Positions 38,725-48,265 are shown, counted from the first letter of the stretch. The stretch: 64,000 bases of DNA from Alcanivorax sp. DG881 (GCF_000155615.1 NZ_DS989915.1:637135-701134); one strand, 5' to 3'. Program-made: numbers and translations. The notes: a model not told the origin generated them from the letters alone.

Positions 38725-39012
38725 TTACTTGAACAGGCTGTTCTTGATGTCCTTCAGCCCATCCAGGGTGCTATCCCAGGTTTTTTCCACGCTGTCTTTG
38801 ACGTCTTCCCAGCGCGAATTGCTGTCGTTGCGCACTTCGTCCAGCTGTGCGGACAGCTCTTTGCGCTTCTCTTTCAATTCCAGCTTGCGGGTTTCCCACT
38901 GATGGCGGACATCCTCGCCTGCTTTGTCCGCTTTGACTTGCAGCTGGTCGAATTCATTATCCAGCTCGTCCAGCTTGCCTTTTACCTTTTCGATGAAAGT
39001 GTTGCGATCCAT
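38725..39012 (-). CDS. Small coiled-coil protein
   Basis: A 95-residue highly charged protein with heptad-like spacing throughout (FIEKVKGKLDELDNEFDQLQ; LELKEKRKELSAQLDEV), predicted to be one long helix or coiled coil. I choose ATG 39012 because AAGGAG lies seven bases before it; an ATG five codons upstream overlaps that site. There is no signal peptide or membrane segment. Similar short coiled-coil proteins occur in many proteobacteria without a known role. It is just upstream, on the left, of the lytic-transglycosylase gene's 3' end and has its own terminator. Confidence 0.75.
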   Translation of the reverse strand: MDRNTFIEKVKGKLDELDNEFDQLQVKADKAGEDVRHQWETRKLELKEKRKELSAQLDEVRNDSNSRWEDVKDSVEKTWDSTLDGLKDIKNSLFK

Positions 39013-39092
39013 CACAATCTCCTTCAATGAGTGGTACCCCAGATAATGGGGCCCATTTCCGGCTTTTCCATGACCGGGTTGTAAAATTCCGG

Positions 39093-41186
39093 TTAAAGCT
39101 GAGACTGCTCCTGCTCACCCAGTGCGGCGACATAGCCCAAATAGCGGTTCTTGATTTCCCGCACGTATTTGACCGGCTCGGAGCCGCGCACATACCCATA
39201 GCGGGCCTGGCGAGCATATTGGGGCTTGGACAAGAGCAGCATGGCCTCCTCCACATGGCCGAACCACTTGTCCGGATCCTTGCCAAGGCGCTGCGCCAGG
39301 CGCCGGGCATCTTCCACATGACCATGGCCGGCATTGTACGCGGCCAGCGTGAAGTACAGTTTTTCCGCCAGGTCCAGGCGCGCGGGAAAGCGCTGTTCCA
39401 GCCAGTCAATATAAGCCAGCCCCGCTTCCACGCCATTCTTCGGGTTAGTCAGATTACTGTAACCAAATTGCCGGCCGGTACGGGGCATCACTTGCAGCAG
39501 CCCCTGAGCACCGGCAAAAGAGCGGGCGTTCGGATTAAAGCGGCTTTCCTGGTACATCTGCGAGGTAATCAGGCGCCAGTCCAGGCCATACTTGAGCGAC
39601 TCGCCACGCACCAGCTCATCGTAGGGCGAAATATCCCGGCCCGCTTCCACCCGATAGGCCTCATGGGTCGCAATGGTTTTCTTTTCCTTGAAATAGCGGT
39701 TGTAGGTCACGTTGTAAAACAGCCCACGATAACCACGTTTTATATAGCGGTTGAGCTGCTCACGCAGTGCCTGCTGGGGTTCCCGGGTCACCCAGGCAAT
39801 CTCTTTGGCTGGCTCAAACTGGAACAACACAGCGATGTCATCCCGGTAGGTGGATTCCATGGCAGCCAGATGGCTATCGGCCATGGTCAGGTCGTAATCG
39901 CCGCTGGCCACGCCATCGATCAACATTTCCGTACTGGCGTTTTCCACTTCCAGAATCTCGAACGAGCCCCCCGCCTCTTGCAACGCCTTGAGCGTATCGT
40001 AATAGGCGGTTTCCGGGTTCACCGCCACCGTGCGCCCTGCCAGTTCTTCAACGGTCTCCAGCGGTGTATCGCCCGCCTCGCCGATGAGCTGCTCATTCAC
40101 TTCCAGATAACGCTCACTGAAGGACCAGCCTGCGCGCTCCCGCTCTGCCGTGACAGTCATGGAGGCGGCGATGACATCCCCTTCCCCCGCTTCCAGGGCC
40201 GCAAACATGGAGGATGGGGTATCGTGTACAACAACCCGGACACGCAAACGATGCTGCTTGGCAAAGTCCTTGATCAGGTCGTAATCAAAACCCATCAATT
40301 CCCCACGCCACATAAAATAGCTGGCCGGGTTATTGGAGGTGATGACTCGCAACACCCCTTTTTCACGAATCTCGGCCCAGTCACGCTCCTCCTCGCTGTC
40401 CACGGAGGTAATGACCCGCTCGCTGGTAATGTATTGGTTGATCTGATCCAGCAATTCACTGCTATCCGGGCGCACAGCCCAGGCGATGCGACGTTTGCGG
40501 TTGGCCACTGGCCCCGCTACAGCCTCCCCGTCCTCTTCAAGCAGCGCATCGAGCATATTGCTGTCGACGATACTCGCCGCCAGCTCACCATTGGCCACGC
40601 CGTTGACCAATTCCTCATCCGAAACATTGCTTTCCAGCACTTCCAGGCTGATGTTGTCGTGGCGCTTGGCCAGTTTGGTGGCGGTTTCCTGATAGGCGGA
40701 CCCTTCCGGTACCGACAGCGTCACCTCCCCAATCTCCGTGAGCGGCAGGTCCGCCAGCGCCCGCGGCACCACCAAGCGCTCCTGTACGGCGTTTACCGGG
40801 GTGGAAAAGGCGAGGCTTTTCTGGCGCTCCTTGGTCACCGAATAATTGGTGATGATGATGTCGGCCATACCCTGATTGATGAGAGCGCTCAGCTCACCAA
40901 AATTGTCGGCATACACCCAGCGCGGCTCCAGCCCCAGGTGCTCAACAAATTCTTCCGCCTGCTGCTGGTATTCGCTGGCCGGGATGCCATCGCGGGGCAG
41001 GCCGGAGGGCTCGTCAAACCGGGGGGCCAGTAACCGAACGAAGCCCCGCTCCTTCAGCGCAGGCAAATCACCGGTTTCCTGGTAGTTTTCAAAGGTGCTG
41101 ACGACCTCCCCCACCTCCGGCTCCTTGTCACAACCGGCCAGCAGCGTGAAACCGAGACATATGAGGATGAATATGCCTGTTCGCAT
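39093..41186 (-). CDS. Lipoprotein lytic transglycosylase with two substrate-binding domains (MltF-like)
   Basis: A 697-residue outer-membrane-type lipoprotein (lipobox LLAGC, Cys19). Two solute-binding (SBP_bac_3) domains follow each other, about residues 35-260 and 275-500. Each has paired blocks of the type GFDYDLIKDFAKQHRLRVRV and AGRTVAVNPETAYYDTLKAL. A C-terminal SLT lytic transglycosylase domain (about 525-690) has catalytic Glu547 in SQMYQESRFNPNARS, then GAQGLLQVMPRTGRQFG and AAYNAGHGHVEDARRL. Standard MltF has one binding domain and about 500 residues, so this is an extended form. It cleaves peptidoglycan and the binding domains are thought to sense muropeptides. Confidence 0.9.
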   Translation of the reverse strand: MRTGIFILICLGFTLLAGCDKEPEVGEVVSTFENYQETGDLPALKERGFVRLLAPRFDEPSGLPRDGIPASEYQQQAEEFVEHLGLEPRWVYADNFGELSALINQGMADIIITNYSVTKERQKSLAFSTPVNAVQERLVVPRALADLPLTEIGEVTLSVPEGSAYQETATKLAKRHDNISLEVLESNVSDEELVNGVANGELAASIVDSNMLDALLEEDGEAVAGPVANRKRRIAWAVRPDSSELLDQINQYITSERVITSVDSEEERDWAEIREKGVLRVITSNNPASYFMWRGELMGFDYDLIKDFAKQHRLRVRVVVHDTPSSMFAALEAGEGDVIAASMTVTAERERAGWSFSERYLEVNEQLIGEAGDTPLETVEELAGRTVAVNPETAYYDTLKALQEAGGSFEILEVENASTEMLIDGVASGDYDLTMADSHLAAMESTYRDDIAVLFQFEPAKEIAWVTREPQQALREQLNRYIKRGYRGLFYNVTYNRYFKEKKTIATHEAYRVEAGRDISPYDELVRGESLKYGLDWRLITSQMYQESRFNPNARSFAGAQGLLQVMPRTGRQFGYSNLTNPKNGVEAGLAYIDWLEQRFPARLDLAEKLYFTLAAYNAGHGHVEDARRLAQRLGKDPDKWFGHVEEAMLLLSKPQYARQARYGYVRGSEPVKYVREIKNRYLGYVAALGEQEQSQL

Positions 41187-41531
41187 GGGCGCCCCCCCTT
41201 TTTCCGTTCTAGTGTTTATTTCTTAGCTCAGGTTACCAGCCTATGCCCATCAGGCGATACTTTTTAGGTGATCCGTACTTACCTGCGAAAACGGCGTTTG
41301 CTGATATCGCCTCAAAAGCGGTTAACCAGTACGCTATATGTGCTCGAGCAGGCTGTTGAAAAACGCCTGCGCCCGGAACAAAAAAAGGCCTGAACCTCCC
41401 CGGTGACAACGCATTCTTTTCAGAATCATTGCAACCGGTTTGGTTCAGGCCTTTCACGTGCCCCGAAACGCTATTGCTAACGTTCGGGGCGGCGACCCGA
41501 AGGTCCTTTTCTTGTTACCCTGTTTTGCCGA
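41187..41531 (-). terminator. Intergenic region with terminator for the TSP3 lipoprotein
   Basis: No gene is supported here. A 13-bp perfect inverted repeat (aaaggcctgaacc at 41384 and its complement ending 41454) has a T-run on the minus strand and a 45-base loop. A second stem at 41461-41489 (ccccgaaacg / cgttcgggg) lies closer to the gene. Together they probably end the ompA/TSP3 transcript. Confidence 0.6.
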
Positions 41532-42965
41532 TCAGGGCGTACCGACACAAACATCATGAACACGGAACGCTTTGTTGACATTCACAAGGCCAGCATAATC
41601 CAGCTGAATGGAATCGAACGGCTGGCTAGATGCCGGGGCAGCGATGAACCGCTGATCCGAGTTGGCACCCAGGCCCAGCAAGTCCAGATCCAGCAACCCG
41701 CCGCCTACGGTAGCGCTATCCACTTCCACGCCGTCATTGAAGAAACGAACGGTAATGAAGTTGCCAAGCAGTTCCAGATTGAGCAGCTGGGAGCTCGGGT
41801 CGCTGACCACAAAGCCAACAACGCTGTCTGCAATATCCACGGACTGGTCAATGGCGTCCGCTGCCACAAACCCGCCACCGTAGATCAGAGCCGCGCCGAT
41901 ATTGATCTGTGCGAAGGTGGTGTTATTTCCGTCAATCGCATTGCCTTCGTCATCGACGGAACAACCCAGGCACACGCCCAACACGCCGCTGTCTGCCGTG
42001 TAATCGGTATTGGCCAACTGCTGGTAAGTGGTGGTAGCGGAGCAAGTGAAGCCATCGTCGTCACAGACATCGCCTTTGCCATCGCCATCGCCATCAGCCT
42101 GATCCGCATTGGCAATCAGAGGGCAGTTGTCAGTGGCATCGGGAACACCATCACCATCGGTGTCAGTGGGATCACCGCCACCGCCATCACAAACGTCACC
42201 GATGCCATCACCGTCGCTGTCTGCCTGGTCCGCATTGGCCGCCAGTGGGCAGTTATCAGTGTCGTTATCCACGCCGTCGCCATCACGGTCGTCGTCACAC
42301 ACATCACCAATGCCATCCACATCCAGGTCAGCCTGGTCGGTGTTAGGAATGTTCAGGCAGTTGTCATTGGTATCAAGGATGGTGTCACCGTCGCGGTCGT
42401 CTTCGCAGACGTCACCAATACCATCGGTATCGGTATCTTTCTGATCCGCATTTGCCGTGAACACACAGTTGTCATTGGTGTTATCCACACCATCGCCATC
42501 CGCGTCGTCATCACAGACATCACCGATACCATCGTTATCCACATCACCCTGTTCCGGGTTGAAGATGGCAGGACAGTTATCTACTCCATCGTCGATACCG
42601 TCGTTGTCCTGATCATTGTCTTGATCACAGGCATCGCCGATACCATCGCCATCGCTATCATCCTGGGTCGGGTTGGCTACCAGCGGACAGTTATCAGTGG
42701 GGTTGTCTTCCCCGTCACCATCACGGTCGTCATCACAGACATCGCCGATGCCATCACCATCCTGATCTTCCTGCATGGCATTGGGGTTAGCGGGACAGTT
42801 GTCCACGTTATCGGGTACACCATCATTATCCTGGTCAGCACTGTTACCAACCGGCGTGTTGCCACCACCACTGCTGCCATCTCCATCAGCTTCACAACCA
42901 GCCAATCCAAGACCCAGCAAAGCAGCCAGCATGATTACAAAAAACGGTTTGCTATACATATTCAT
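41532..42965 (-). CDS. Lipoprotein with thrombospondin type 3 calcium repeats
   Basis: A 477-residue secreted lipoprotein starting at ATG 42965, 7 bases after TAGGAG. The signal ends in LGLAGC (acylated Cys near residue 23). From about residue 40 to 310 there are some 14 Asp-rich TSP3 half-repeats. They alternate between the D-x-DGDGIGDVCD and D-x-DGVxDxxDNCP forms, each ending in a cysteine. The C-terminal 165 residues are a separate domain with four more cysteines and a beta-rich look. TSP3 repeats bind many calcium ions and stiffen on doing so. The gene follows ompA by 10 bases, so the two are an operon. Surface adhesion or an envelope spacer role is inference. Confidence 0.88.
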   Translation of the reverse strand: MNMYSKPFFVIMLAALLGLGLAGCEADGDGSSGGGNTPVGNSADQDNDGVPDNVDNCPANPNAMQEDQDGDGIGDVCDDDRDGDGEDNPTDNCPLVANPTQDDSDGDGIGDACDQDNDQDNDGIDDGVDNCPAIFNPEQGDVDNDGIGDVCDDDADGDGVDNTNDNCVFTANADQKDTDTDGIGDVCEDDRDGDTILDTNDNCLNIPNTDQADLDVDGIGDVCDDDRDGDGVDNDTDNCPLAANADQADSDGDGIGDVCDGGGGDPTDTDGDGVPDATDNCPLIANADQADGDGDGKGDVCDDDGFTCSATTTYQQLANTDYTADSGVLGVCLGCSVDDEGNAIDGNNTTFAQINIGAALIYGGGFVAADAIDQSVDIADSVVGFVVSDPSSQLLNLELLGNFITVRFFNDGVEVDSATVGGGLLDLDLLGLGANSDQRFIAAPASSQPFDSIQLDYAGLVNVNKAFRVHDVCVGTP

Positions 42966-42975
42966 GACTATTCTC

Positions 42976-44070
42976 CTACTGCTCGCTAACGCGGAATTCA
43001 ACGCGACGGTTCATGGCACGGCCTGATGAGGTCTCATTGCTGGCAACCGGAACCACTTCACCATACCCACGAGCGGTCAGACGCTCTGCTGCTACGCCAT
43101 TATCAATCAGGTACTGGCGTACGGCCTTGGCACGTTCATCGGAAAGGGTTTCGTTGTATTCAGCGCTACCGGTGCTATCCGTGTGGCCTGCAATCTCAAC
43201 ATCGAAGTTCGTCTGAGATTTCAGCGCTTTGACAAGACGGTCCACAAGCGGACGGGAGGTTGCGGTGAGCTTGGCAGAATTAAGCTCGAAGCCAATGTTG
43301 TTGAAGGTAATGGTCTGGTTGGTCAACAGACAGCCATCGCCATCGACTTTGGCGCCCTGGATGGTGTTGGGGCACTTGTCACGGTTGTCCGGAATACCGT
43401 CGCCATCACTGTCGGCAGCGGCCACTTCCACAACTTTCTCGACTTCACGAGTTTCGTAGACAATTTTTTCCACTTCGACGGTCTTGGTCTGACCGAGAGG
43501 CACTTCCAGGCCCAGAGAGAAGCGCCAGTCGTTGAACCCGCCTTCATCTTCAGACACCGTACCAGTAATACCGTCGAAATCGTCATACATGTAACGGGCT
43601 TCAGCGCGCAACTTCAGGCCGTTATCAAAAATAGGACCAGTAACCGCACCCAACCCCACATTGGCGTGCAAATCAAAGCCATCATCATCGTCTGGCACTA
43701 CATCGTTGTAGATGCCACCGATCTGGGCCAGCACGAAAGGCGTAAACCCTTCGCGGTCGCCAAAGGCATAGGCCACACCGGTGCTTACCGTGTACTGGTA
43801 ATAATCCGCAGCGCCTTCGACCCCGGAATCCAGGCCATACCCGGCACCTTCGGTCTCCCACCACCAATGTTCGGATAATTCACGGCCATAGACCAAACCA
43901 GCACCCAGCCCCTTGCGAGACAGATCCCGATCTTCGTCCAGAACCAGATAGTGCAGCATAGGCGCGACATACTGCCGCGTGTTGGGCTCTTTCATGTCCT
44001 CTGCGGCAATCGCTTGCGTCGCTAACGCGACACTCGCTGCCAGCATGGATATACGCGTGCTTCCTTTCAT
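42976..44070 (-). CDS. OmpA/OprF-like outer-membrane protein with TSP3 linker
   Basis: A 364-residue outer-membrane protein. The signal peptide ends ATQAIAAED at about residue 23. An eight-stranded beta-barrel spans about residues 25-205. A short linker carries a TSP3-like unit (DSDGDGIPDNRDKCPNT). The C-terminal OmpA peptidoglycan-binding domain has NNIGFELNSAKLT, EIAGHTDSTGSAEYNETLS (core GHTDSTGSAEYN) and LSDERAKAVRQYLIDNGV, with the Asp and Arg that bind diaminopimelate. It ties the outer membrane to peptidoglycan. It is first in a two-gene operon with the TSP3 lipoprotein, whose ribosome site lies within 10 bases after this stop. Confidence 0.92.
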   Translation of the reverse strand: MKGSTRISMLAASVALATQAIAAEDMKEPNTRQYVAPMLHYLVLDEDRDLSRKGLGAGLVYGRELSEHWWWETEGAGYGLDSGVEGAADYYQYTVSTGVAYAFGDREGFTPFVLAQIGGIYNDVVPDDDDGFDLHANVGLGAVTGPIFDNGLKLRAEARYMYDDFDGITGTVSEDEGGFNDWRFSLGLEVPLGQTKTVEVEKIVYETREVEKVVEVAAADSDGDGIPDNRDKCPNTIQGAKVDGDGCLLTNQTITFNNIGFELNSAKLTATSRPLVDRLVKALKSQTNFDVEIAGHTDSTGSAEYNETLSDERAKAVRQYLIDNGVAAERLTARGYGEVVPVASNETSSGRAMNRRVEFRVSEQ

Positions 44071-44253
44071 GACTACCCCCCTTGGGTATGAATGATCTGT
44101 GCAACCATTGGAATAGGTGGGGAAAGAAAAAAAAATAGGCGTCCGGTGCCGTTGCGTTGGAATATTGTTGTGAACCCGTTCATGTTCCTGCTTTCTGTAT
44201 CTAAGCGTATCTTTTCGTATCCTTCACGCCCGTTCAGCAACAAAATGCACCCG

Positions 44254-44291
44254 TTTGCACCAATGGCACCGAGTTGGTACTTTGGTGCAAA
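44254..44291. promoter_or_regulatory. Candidate operator before the ceramidase gene
   Basis: The decamer tttgcaccaa (44254-44263) is exactly reverse-complemented at 44282-44291, with 18 bases between. The right arm ends 18 bases before the ceramidase ATG, within the ompA-ceramidase divergent region. A dimeric repressor site is a fair guess. Confidence 0.5.
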
Positions 44292-44309
44292 TTACAAGAA
44301 AGCCGGATT

Positions 44310-46322
44310 ATGAAGCCCACACACTCACCTCGTCTGCGCCGCTGGCTGCTCGCCATTGCCGCTCTCATCGTTATCGCCGCCCTGACTCATACCGCCTGGC
44401 CGTTTCTGTTTTTCCCCCGTCAGCAGGTCGATATTCACCTTAACGCACCGCTTGCGCCCAACCCGGGCAGCACTGCTGTGGCTGGCATTGCCGAACGGGA
44501 CATTACGCCGCCAACAGGAATACCCAAGTTCGGCTATTCCGCCTGGGCCAAGGTTGCTGACGGCTTTCGCACCCGCCTGAAAGCACGAGCGTTTTACCTG
44601 CATGCTCCCGGGCAGACGCCCATGGCCATTGTGCAACTGGACCTGGGCACCGGCTCCCTGCCCCTTCATCATCGCGTGGCAGAGCGCATCGCAGAGAAAA
44701 CCGATGTACCCGCCCACGCCTTGTCCTTGCTGGTGACCCATACCCATTCCGGGCCGGGGCAGTATCTGGGCAGTGACTTCTATAATGTCTTTGGCAGCAA
44801 CAAACCCGGTTTCGACCCGGCCTTGTTTGAATACCTGAGCGAACAGATTGCCGACGCGGTCATCGCGGCCTATGCATCCCGGCAGGAAGCCCGCTTCGCC
44901 GTCGGTCAAAGCGACATCCGGGGCTATACCCGTAACCGTTCCATGGGCGCCTGGGCGAACAATTTCCCTGACGGCCAGTACCTGGATGACGACCCGATGA
45001 TGGCGGTCAACCCCACCATGACTCTGCTCCGCATCGACCAGAAGCAAGGTGACCGCTTTGTTCCTGCCGGTGCGCTTAGCCTGTACTCCATTCATGGCAC
45101 CGCCATTCCCCCCTTTACCCGTCCTTACCATGCCGACGTCTGGCACTGGATCAGTGGCACTCTGGAGGATGAACTGGCAGGCACAGCCCCCGGCTTTATC
45201 CATGGCGCCGCCCAGGCCACCCACGCGGACAATAATCCAGCCTGGCACACAGACCAGCGTGGCGACCTGGAAGCGCAGCGTATCGGCATGGCCCTGGGCG
45301 AACACGCCATCCAATTGTTTCACTCACTGGATGGGCAACTCACCAATAAACTGGACACCGCCGTCGCCAGCCGCCAACTGAACCTGCTGGACCAGATCGA
45401 CACAGGGCGCTTCGGACTCTGTGAGCGTGCCATTGCCGGGGCCGCCGTCGCCGGGGCCGCCAATGGTGATGAAGTGTTTCCTATTTCCCACTTGCCCTTT
45501 CTCAAGGAAGACTGGCCTCGACGCTTTTTCACCGACAACTGCCAGGGCGTAAAGCAGTGGATGCTCTCCAAGTTGCAGCTTCTGTTACCTGCGGAACGCT
45601 TCCCCCATCAAGCCCTGTTCCAGATCGTACGGATCAACGAGCTGGTCATCGTGCCGCTGCCCTGGGAAGTCACCCTGGAAAGCGGCAATCGCCTGCGCAA
45701 TGCCGTTACCGATACCTTGCCCGCCGGCACGAACTGGAAAGTAGAAGTCTCCAGCCTGGCCAACGGCTATTTCGGCTATGCCGTCACCCCCGAGGAATAC
45801 CAGCGGCAATACTACGAAGGTGGCCACACACTCTACGGCCCTCATACGCTGGATTTCCTGATTGCCCAGAGCAGCGAACTGAGCCGCGACCTGCAACAGA
45901 CCGGCGACATCAACGACATTCCCCGCAAGCAGACCTTCTCCCTGCTTACGCATCAGTACTTTCCTGAAGCACAGCAAACCGCAACGCCCGCCACTCTCAC
46001 GGCAGCCCAGTGGAATGGTCATCCTGCCCACGAGCCCGGCGACCCCACCACCGGCCCTTACTGGCGCATGTCCCTGCTGGCCGCCCCCGCCGAACAGCTG
46101 GCCCTCGACACGCTGGAGCTGGCTATTCACTGCCGGGGGCAGCGCGCGGCCACCGATGACGGCGCCGCGTTGCAACTACAATGGCAGGAACAACAAAACA
46201 GTCAGGACAAATACGAAGTGCGCTGGTACCCCGCCCCCGGGCAGCCGCAAACAGGCTGCCGTTTTGCTTTTTCAGCCGACCCGGCCGCAGCTCCGGCACA
46301 GCACTCTCCGGCGATCCCCTAG
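44310..46322 (+). CDS. Neutral/alkaline ceramidase-family hydrolase
   Basis: A 670-residue zinc amidase of the neutral ceramidase family, which releases the fatty acid from ceramides. The start ATG 44310 opens a positively charged then hydrophobic stretch (RRWLLAIAALIVIAALTHTA), a signal or membrane anchor. The family start AGIAERDITPPTGIPKFGYS lies near residue 60. The zinc motif is in LLVTHTHSGPGQYLGSD, and the RGYTRNRSMGAW block supports the family. The C-terminal immunoglobulin-like domain is shorter and more diverged than in the Pseudomonas enzyme. Few marine bacteria make sphingolipids, so the natural substrate may be host or algal lipid or another N-acyl compound. Confidence 0.85.
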   Translation: MKPTHSPRLRRWLLAIAALIVIAALTHTAWPFLFFPRQQVDIHLNAPLAPNPGSTAVAGIAERDITPPTGIPKFGYSAWAKVADGFRTRLKARAFYLHAPGQTPMAIVQLDLGTGSLPLHHRVAERIAEKTDVPAHALSLLVTHTHSGPGQYLGSDFYNVFGSNKPGFDPALFEYLSEQIADAVIAAYASRQEARFAVGQSDIRGYTRNRSMGAWANNFPDGQYLDDDPMMAVNPTMTLLRIDQKQGDRFVPAGALSLYSIHGTAIPPFTRPYHADVWHWISGTLEDELAGTAPGFIHGAAQATHADNNPAWHTDQRGDLEAQRIGMALGEHAIQLFHSLDGQLTNKLDTAVASRQLNLLDQIDTGRFGLCERAIAGAAVAGAANGDEVFPISHLPFLKEDWPRRFFTDNCQGVKQWMLSKLQLLLPAERFPHQALFQIVRINELVIVPLPWEVTLESGNRLRNAVTDTLPAGTNWKVEVSSLANGYFGYAVTPEEYQRQYYEGGHTLYGPHTLDFLIAQSSELSRDLQQTGDINDIPRKQTFSLLTHQYFPEAQQTATPATLTAAQWNGHPAHEPGDPTTGPYWRMSLLAAPAEQLALDTLELAIHCRGQRAATDDGAALQLQWQEQQNSQDKYEVRWYPAPGQPQTGCRFAFSADPAAAPAQHSPAIP

Positions 46323-46456
46323 TGAGCGGTTAAAAGTGGGCGGCTAAAGGCCCGCCATAACACAAGAGATTGTGCACCAGTTGATGTGGCGCCTGCGTGG
46401 CGCTGTTACACTGGGCGCAGCCATTGAAGGCACCGCATTCGCCGCCGGAGATTTCC

Positions 46457-47065
46457 ATGCGACCGCTTTTTCGATACCTGTTACCCGCCCTCTTCGTTGC
46501 CGGCTGCGCCAGCACCACGGACGTGACCACTCGCTTCACCGATGAGGGCAACCACCCGCCGCAAGATACCCTGCTGCTGGTCGCCCACACCCCGGAAGGC
46601 AACATCCGCGAAACCTGGGAATTAACCTGCAGGGATATATTTTCAAGTGATTCGTTGACCGTTTTGCTCAGCCATCAGGAATTACCGTTATGGTATGAAG
46701 GCGGAAAAGAACGCATCCTCGACTGGGCGCAAGAAAACGATGTAGAGCGGATTCTGGTGGTCGAGCTGACCCACTTGCTGATAGACGCTGCCGCACCGCC
46801 TGCGGCCGGCAACCAGCTCAACCCCATGGAGCAATCCGCCGGCGACGTACAACCGACCTGGAAAATCGGGATCGGTGGCGACCTGGCCAAAGACGAGGTA
46901 CCCGACGCCCTGCGGCAACATGGCGCAGAGCTGATCAATGCCGACGGCAAACCTCTCTGGACCGGTATCGCTACCACCCACGAAGCCAGCAACGCCGTTG
47001 CCATCGCCAAAAGCCAGTGCTCGGCCCTGCGTCGCAGCTTGCGTGAACAAGCCCTTGTTCCCTGA
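46457..47065 (+). CDS. Lipoprotein of unknown function
   Basis: A 202-residue predicted lipoprotein. ATG 46457 follows CGGAGATTTCC and begins MRPLFRYLLPALFVAGCAST, with a clear lipobox (VAGC, Cys17). The mature part has two cysteines (LTCRDIFSS and SQCSALRRS) that could pair. It has an alternating alpha/beta pattern with ILDWAQENDVERILVVELTH. I do not recognise the family. It lies between the ceramidase and racemase genes on the same strand, 48 bases before the latter. It may be expressed with either. Confidence 0.72.
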   Translation: MRPLFRYLLPALFVAGCASTTDVTTRFTDEGNHPPQDTLLLVAHTPEGNIRETWELTCRDIFSSDSLTVLLSHQELPLWYEGGKERILDWAQENDVERILVVELTHLLIDAAAPPAAGNQLNPMEQSAGDVQPTWKIGIGGDLAKDEVPDALRQHGAELINADGKPLWTGIATTHEASNAVAIAKSQCSALRRSLREQALVP

Positions 47066-47113
47066 CCGGCCAATGTCCGTCAGGGAACGGTAAAACGGAC
47101 TCTGACAACGGAC

Positions 47114-48265
47114 ATGAACATTATGACAGGCCCACTTAACGGACTGACCTTCATCGAACTGGCCGGCATTGGCCCCGGCCCCTTCTGCGGCATGATGCTT
47201 GCCGACATGGGCGCCACCGTTATCCGCATCGACCGCCCCGGCGGTAACCCGCATTCCGCCATCGGCCACACCGTCCTTTTCCGCAATCGCCAGAACCTGG
47301 CCGTGGACCTGAAAAGCGCCGAAGGCATCGAAACCGTTCTGAAACTCTGCGAAACCGCCGACGGCCTGTTCGAAGGCTTCCGTCCCGGCGTCACCGAGCG
47401 CCTGGGCGTGGGCCCGGAGCAATGCCTCGCCCGCAACCCGAAACTGGTCTACGGCCGCATGACCGGCTGGGGCCAGACCGGGCCACTGGCCCAGGCCGCC
47501 GGCCACGACATGAACTACATCTCCCTGTCCGGCGCCCTGCATGCCATGGGCCGTGAAGGCGAAAAGCCCGCCATCCCTCTCAACCTGGTCGGCGATTTCG
47601 GCGGTGGCGGCATGATGCTCGCCTTTGGCATGGTCTGCGCCGCACTGGAAGCCCAGCGCAGCGGCAAAGGCCAGGTGATCGACTCGTCCATGGTAGAAGG
47701 TTCCGCCGCCCTCATGGCCATGTTCTACGGGCTCAAATCCCAGGGCATGTTTACCGATAATCGCGGCACGCACATGCTCGACTCCGGCGCACACTTCTAT
47801 GAAGTGTATGAAACTGCGGACGGCAAATACGTCTCCATCGGCAGCATCGAACCCCAGTTCTATGCTCAGCTCTGCCAACTGGCCGAACTGCCCGCCGAGG
47901 ACTTTGGCCATCAGATCAACCCGCCCAAATGGCCGGAAATGAAACAAAAGCTGGCTGCCGTCATCAAACAGAAGACACGGGACGAGTGGTCCGCGCTGAT
48001 GGAGGGCACCGATGTCTGTTTTGCACCGGTACTCAGCCTTGAAGAAGCGCCCTCACACCCGCATAACGTAGCCAGAGAATCCTTTGTTACCGTCAACGGC
48101 GCCGCACAACCTGCACCGACCCCGCGCTTCTCACGCACCGCAGCCGGCGAGATAAAACCCGCCACCACTGCCGGGGCAGATAGCCGGGCCGTACTGAGCC
48201 AGGCCGGCTTCAGTGACAGTGACATCGATGGCCTGATCGCCAGTGGTGCCGTCAAGCAGGACTGA
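47114..48265 (+). CDS. Alpha-methylacyl-CoA racemase-like CoA transferase family III enzyme
   Basis: A 383-residue protein of the CaiB/BaiF family. The AMACR-type start GLTFIELAGIGPGPFCGMML is followed by DMGATVIRIDRPGG. The block RNPKLVYGRMTGWGQTGPLA precedes AGHDMNYISLSGALHAMGR, whose His and Asp positions correspond to the racemase catalytic region. Racemisation of 2-methylacyl-CoA is needed to feed pristane-type branched chains into beta-oxidation, which would suit an alkane degrader. A CoA-transferase role cannot be excluded by eye. A 90-base gap separates it from msrA. Confidence 0.88.
   Translation: MNIMTGPLNGLTFIELAGIGPGPFCGMMLADMGATVIRIDRPGGNPHSAIGHTVLFRNRQNLAVDLKSAEGIETVLKLCETADGLFEGFRPGVTERLGVGPEQCLARNPKLVYGRMTGWGQTGPLAQAAGHDMNYISLSGALHAMGREGEKPAIPLNLVGDFGGGGMMLAFGMVCAALEAQRSGKGQVIDSSMVEGSAALMAMFYGLKSQGMFTDNRGTHMLDSGAHFYEVYETADGKYVSIGSIEPQFYAQLCQLAELPAEDFGHQINPPKWPEMKQKLAAVIKQKTRDEWSALMEGTDVCFAPVLSLEEAPSHPHNVARESFVTVNGAAQPAPTPRFSRTAAGEIKPATTAGADSRAVLSQAGFSDSDIDGLIASGAVKQD

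Noticed and set aside
42000-42840. Regular DNA repeats resembling a CRISPR or satellite array
   Set aside because: They are in-frame Asp/Gly-rich TSP3 protein repeats with varied sequence, not identical repeats with spacers.
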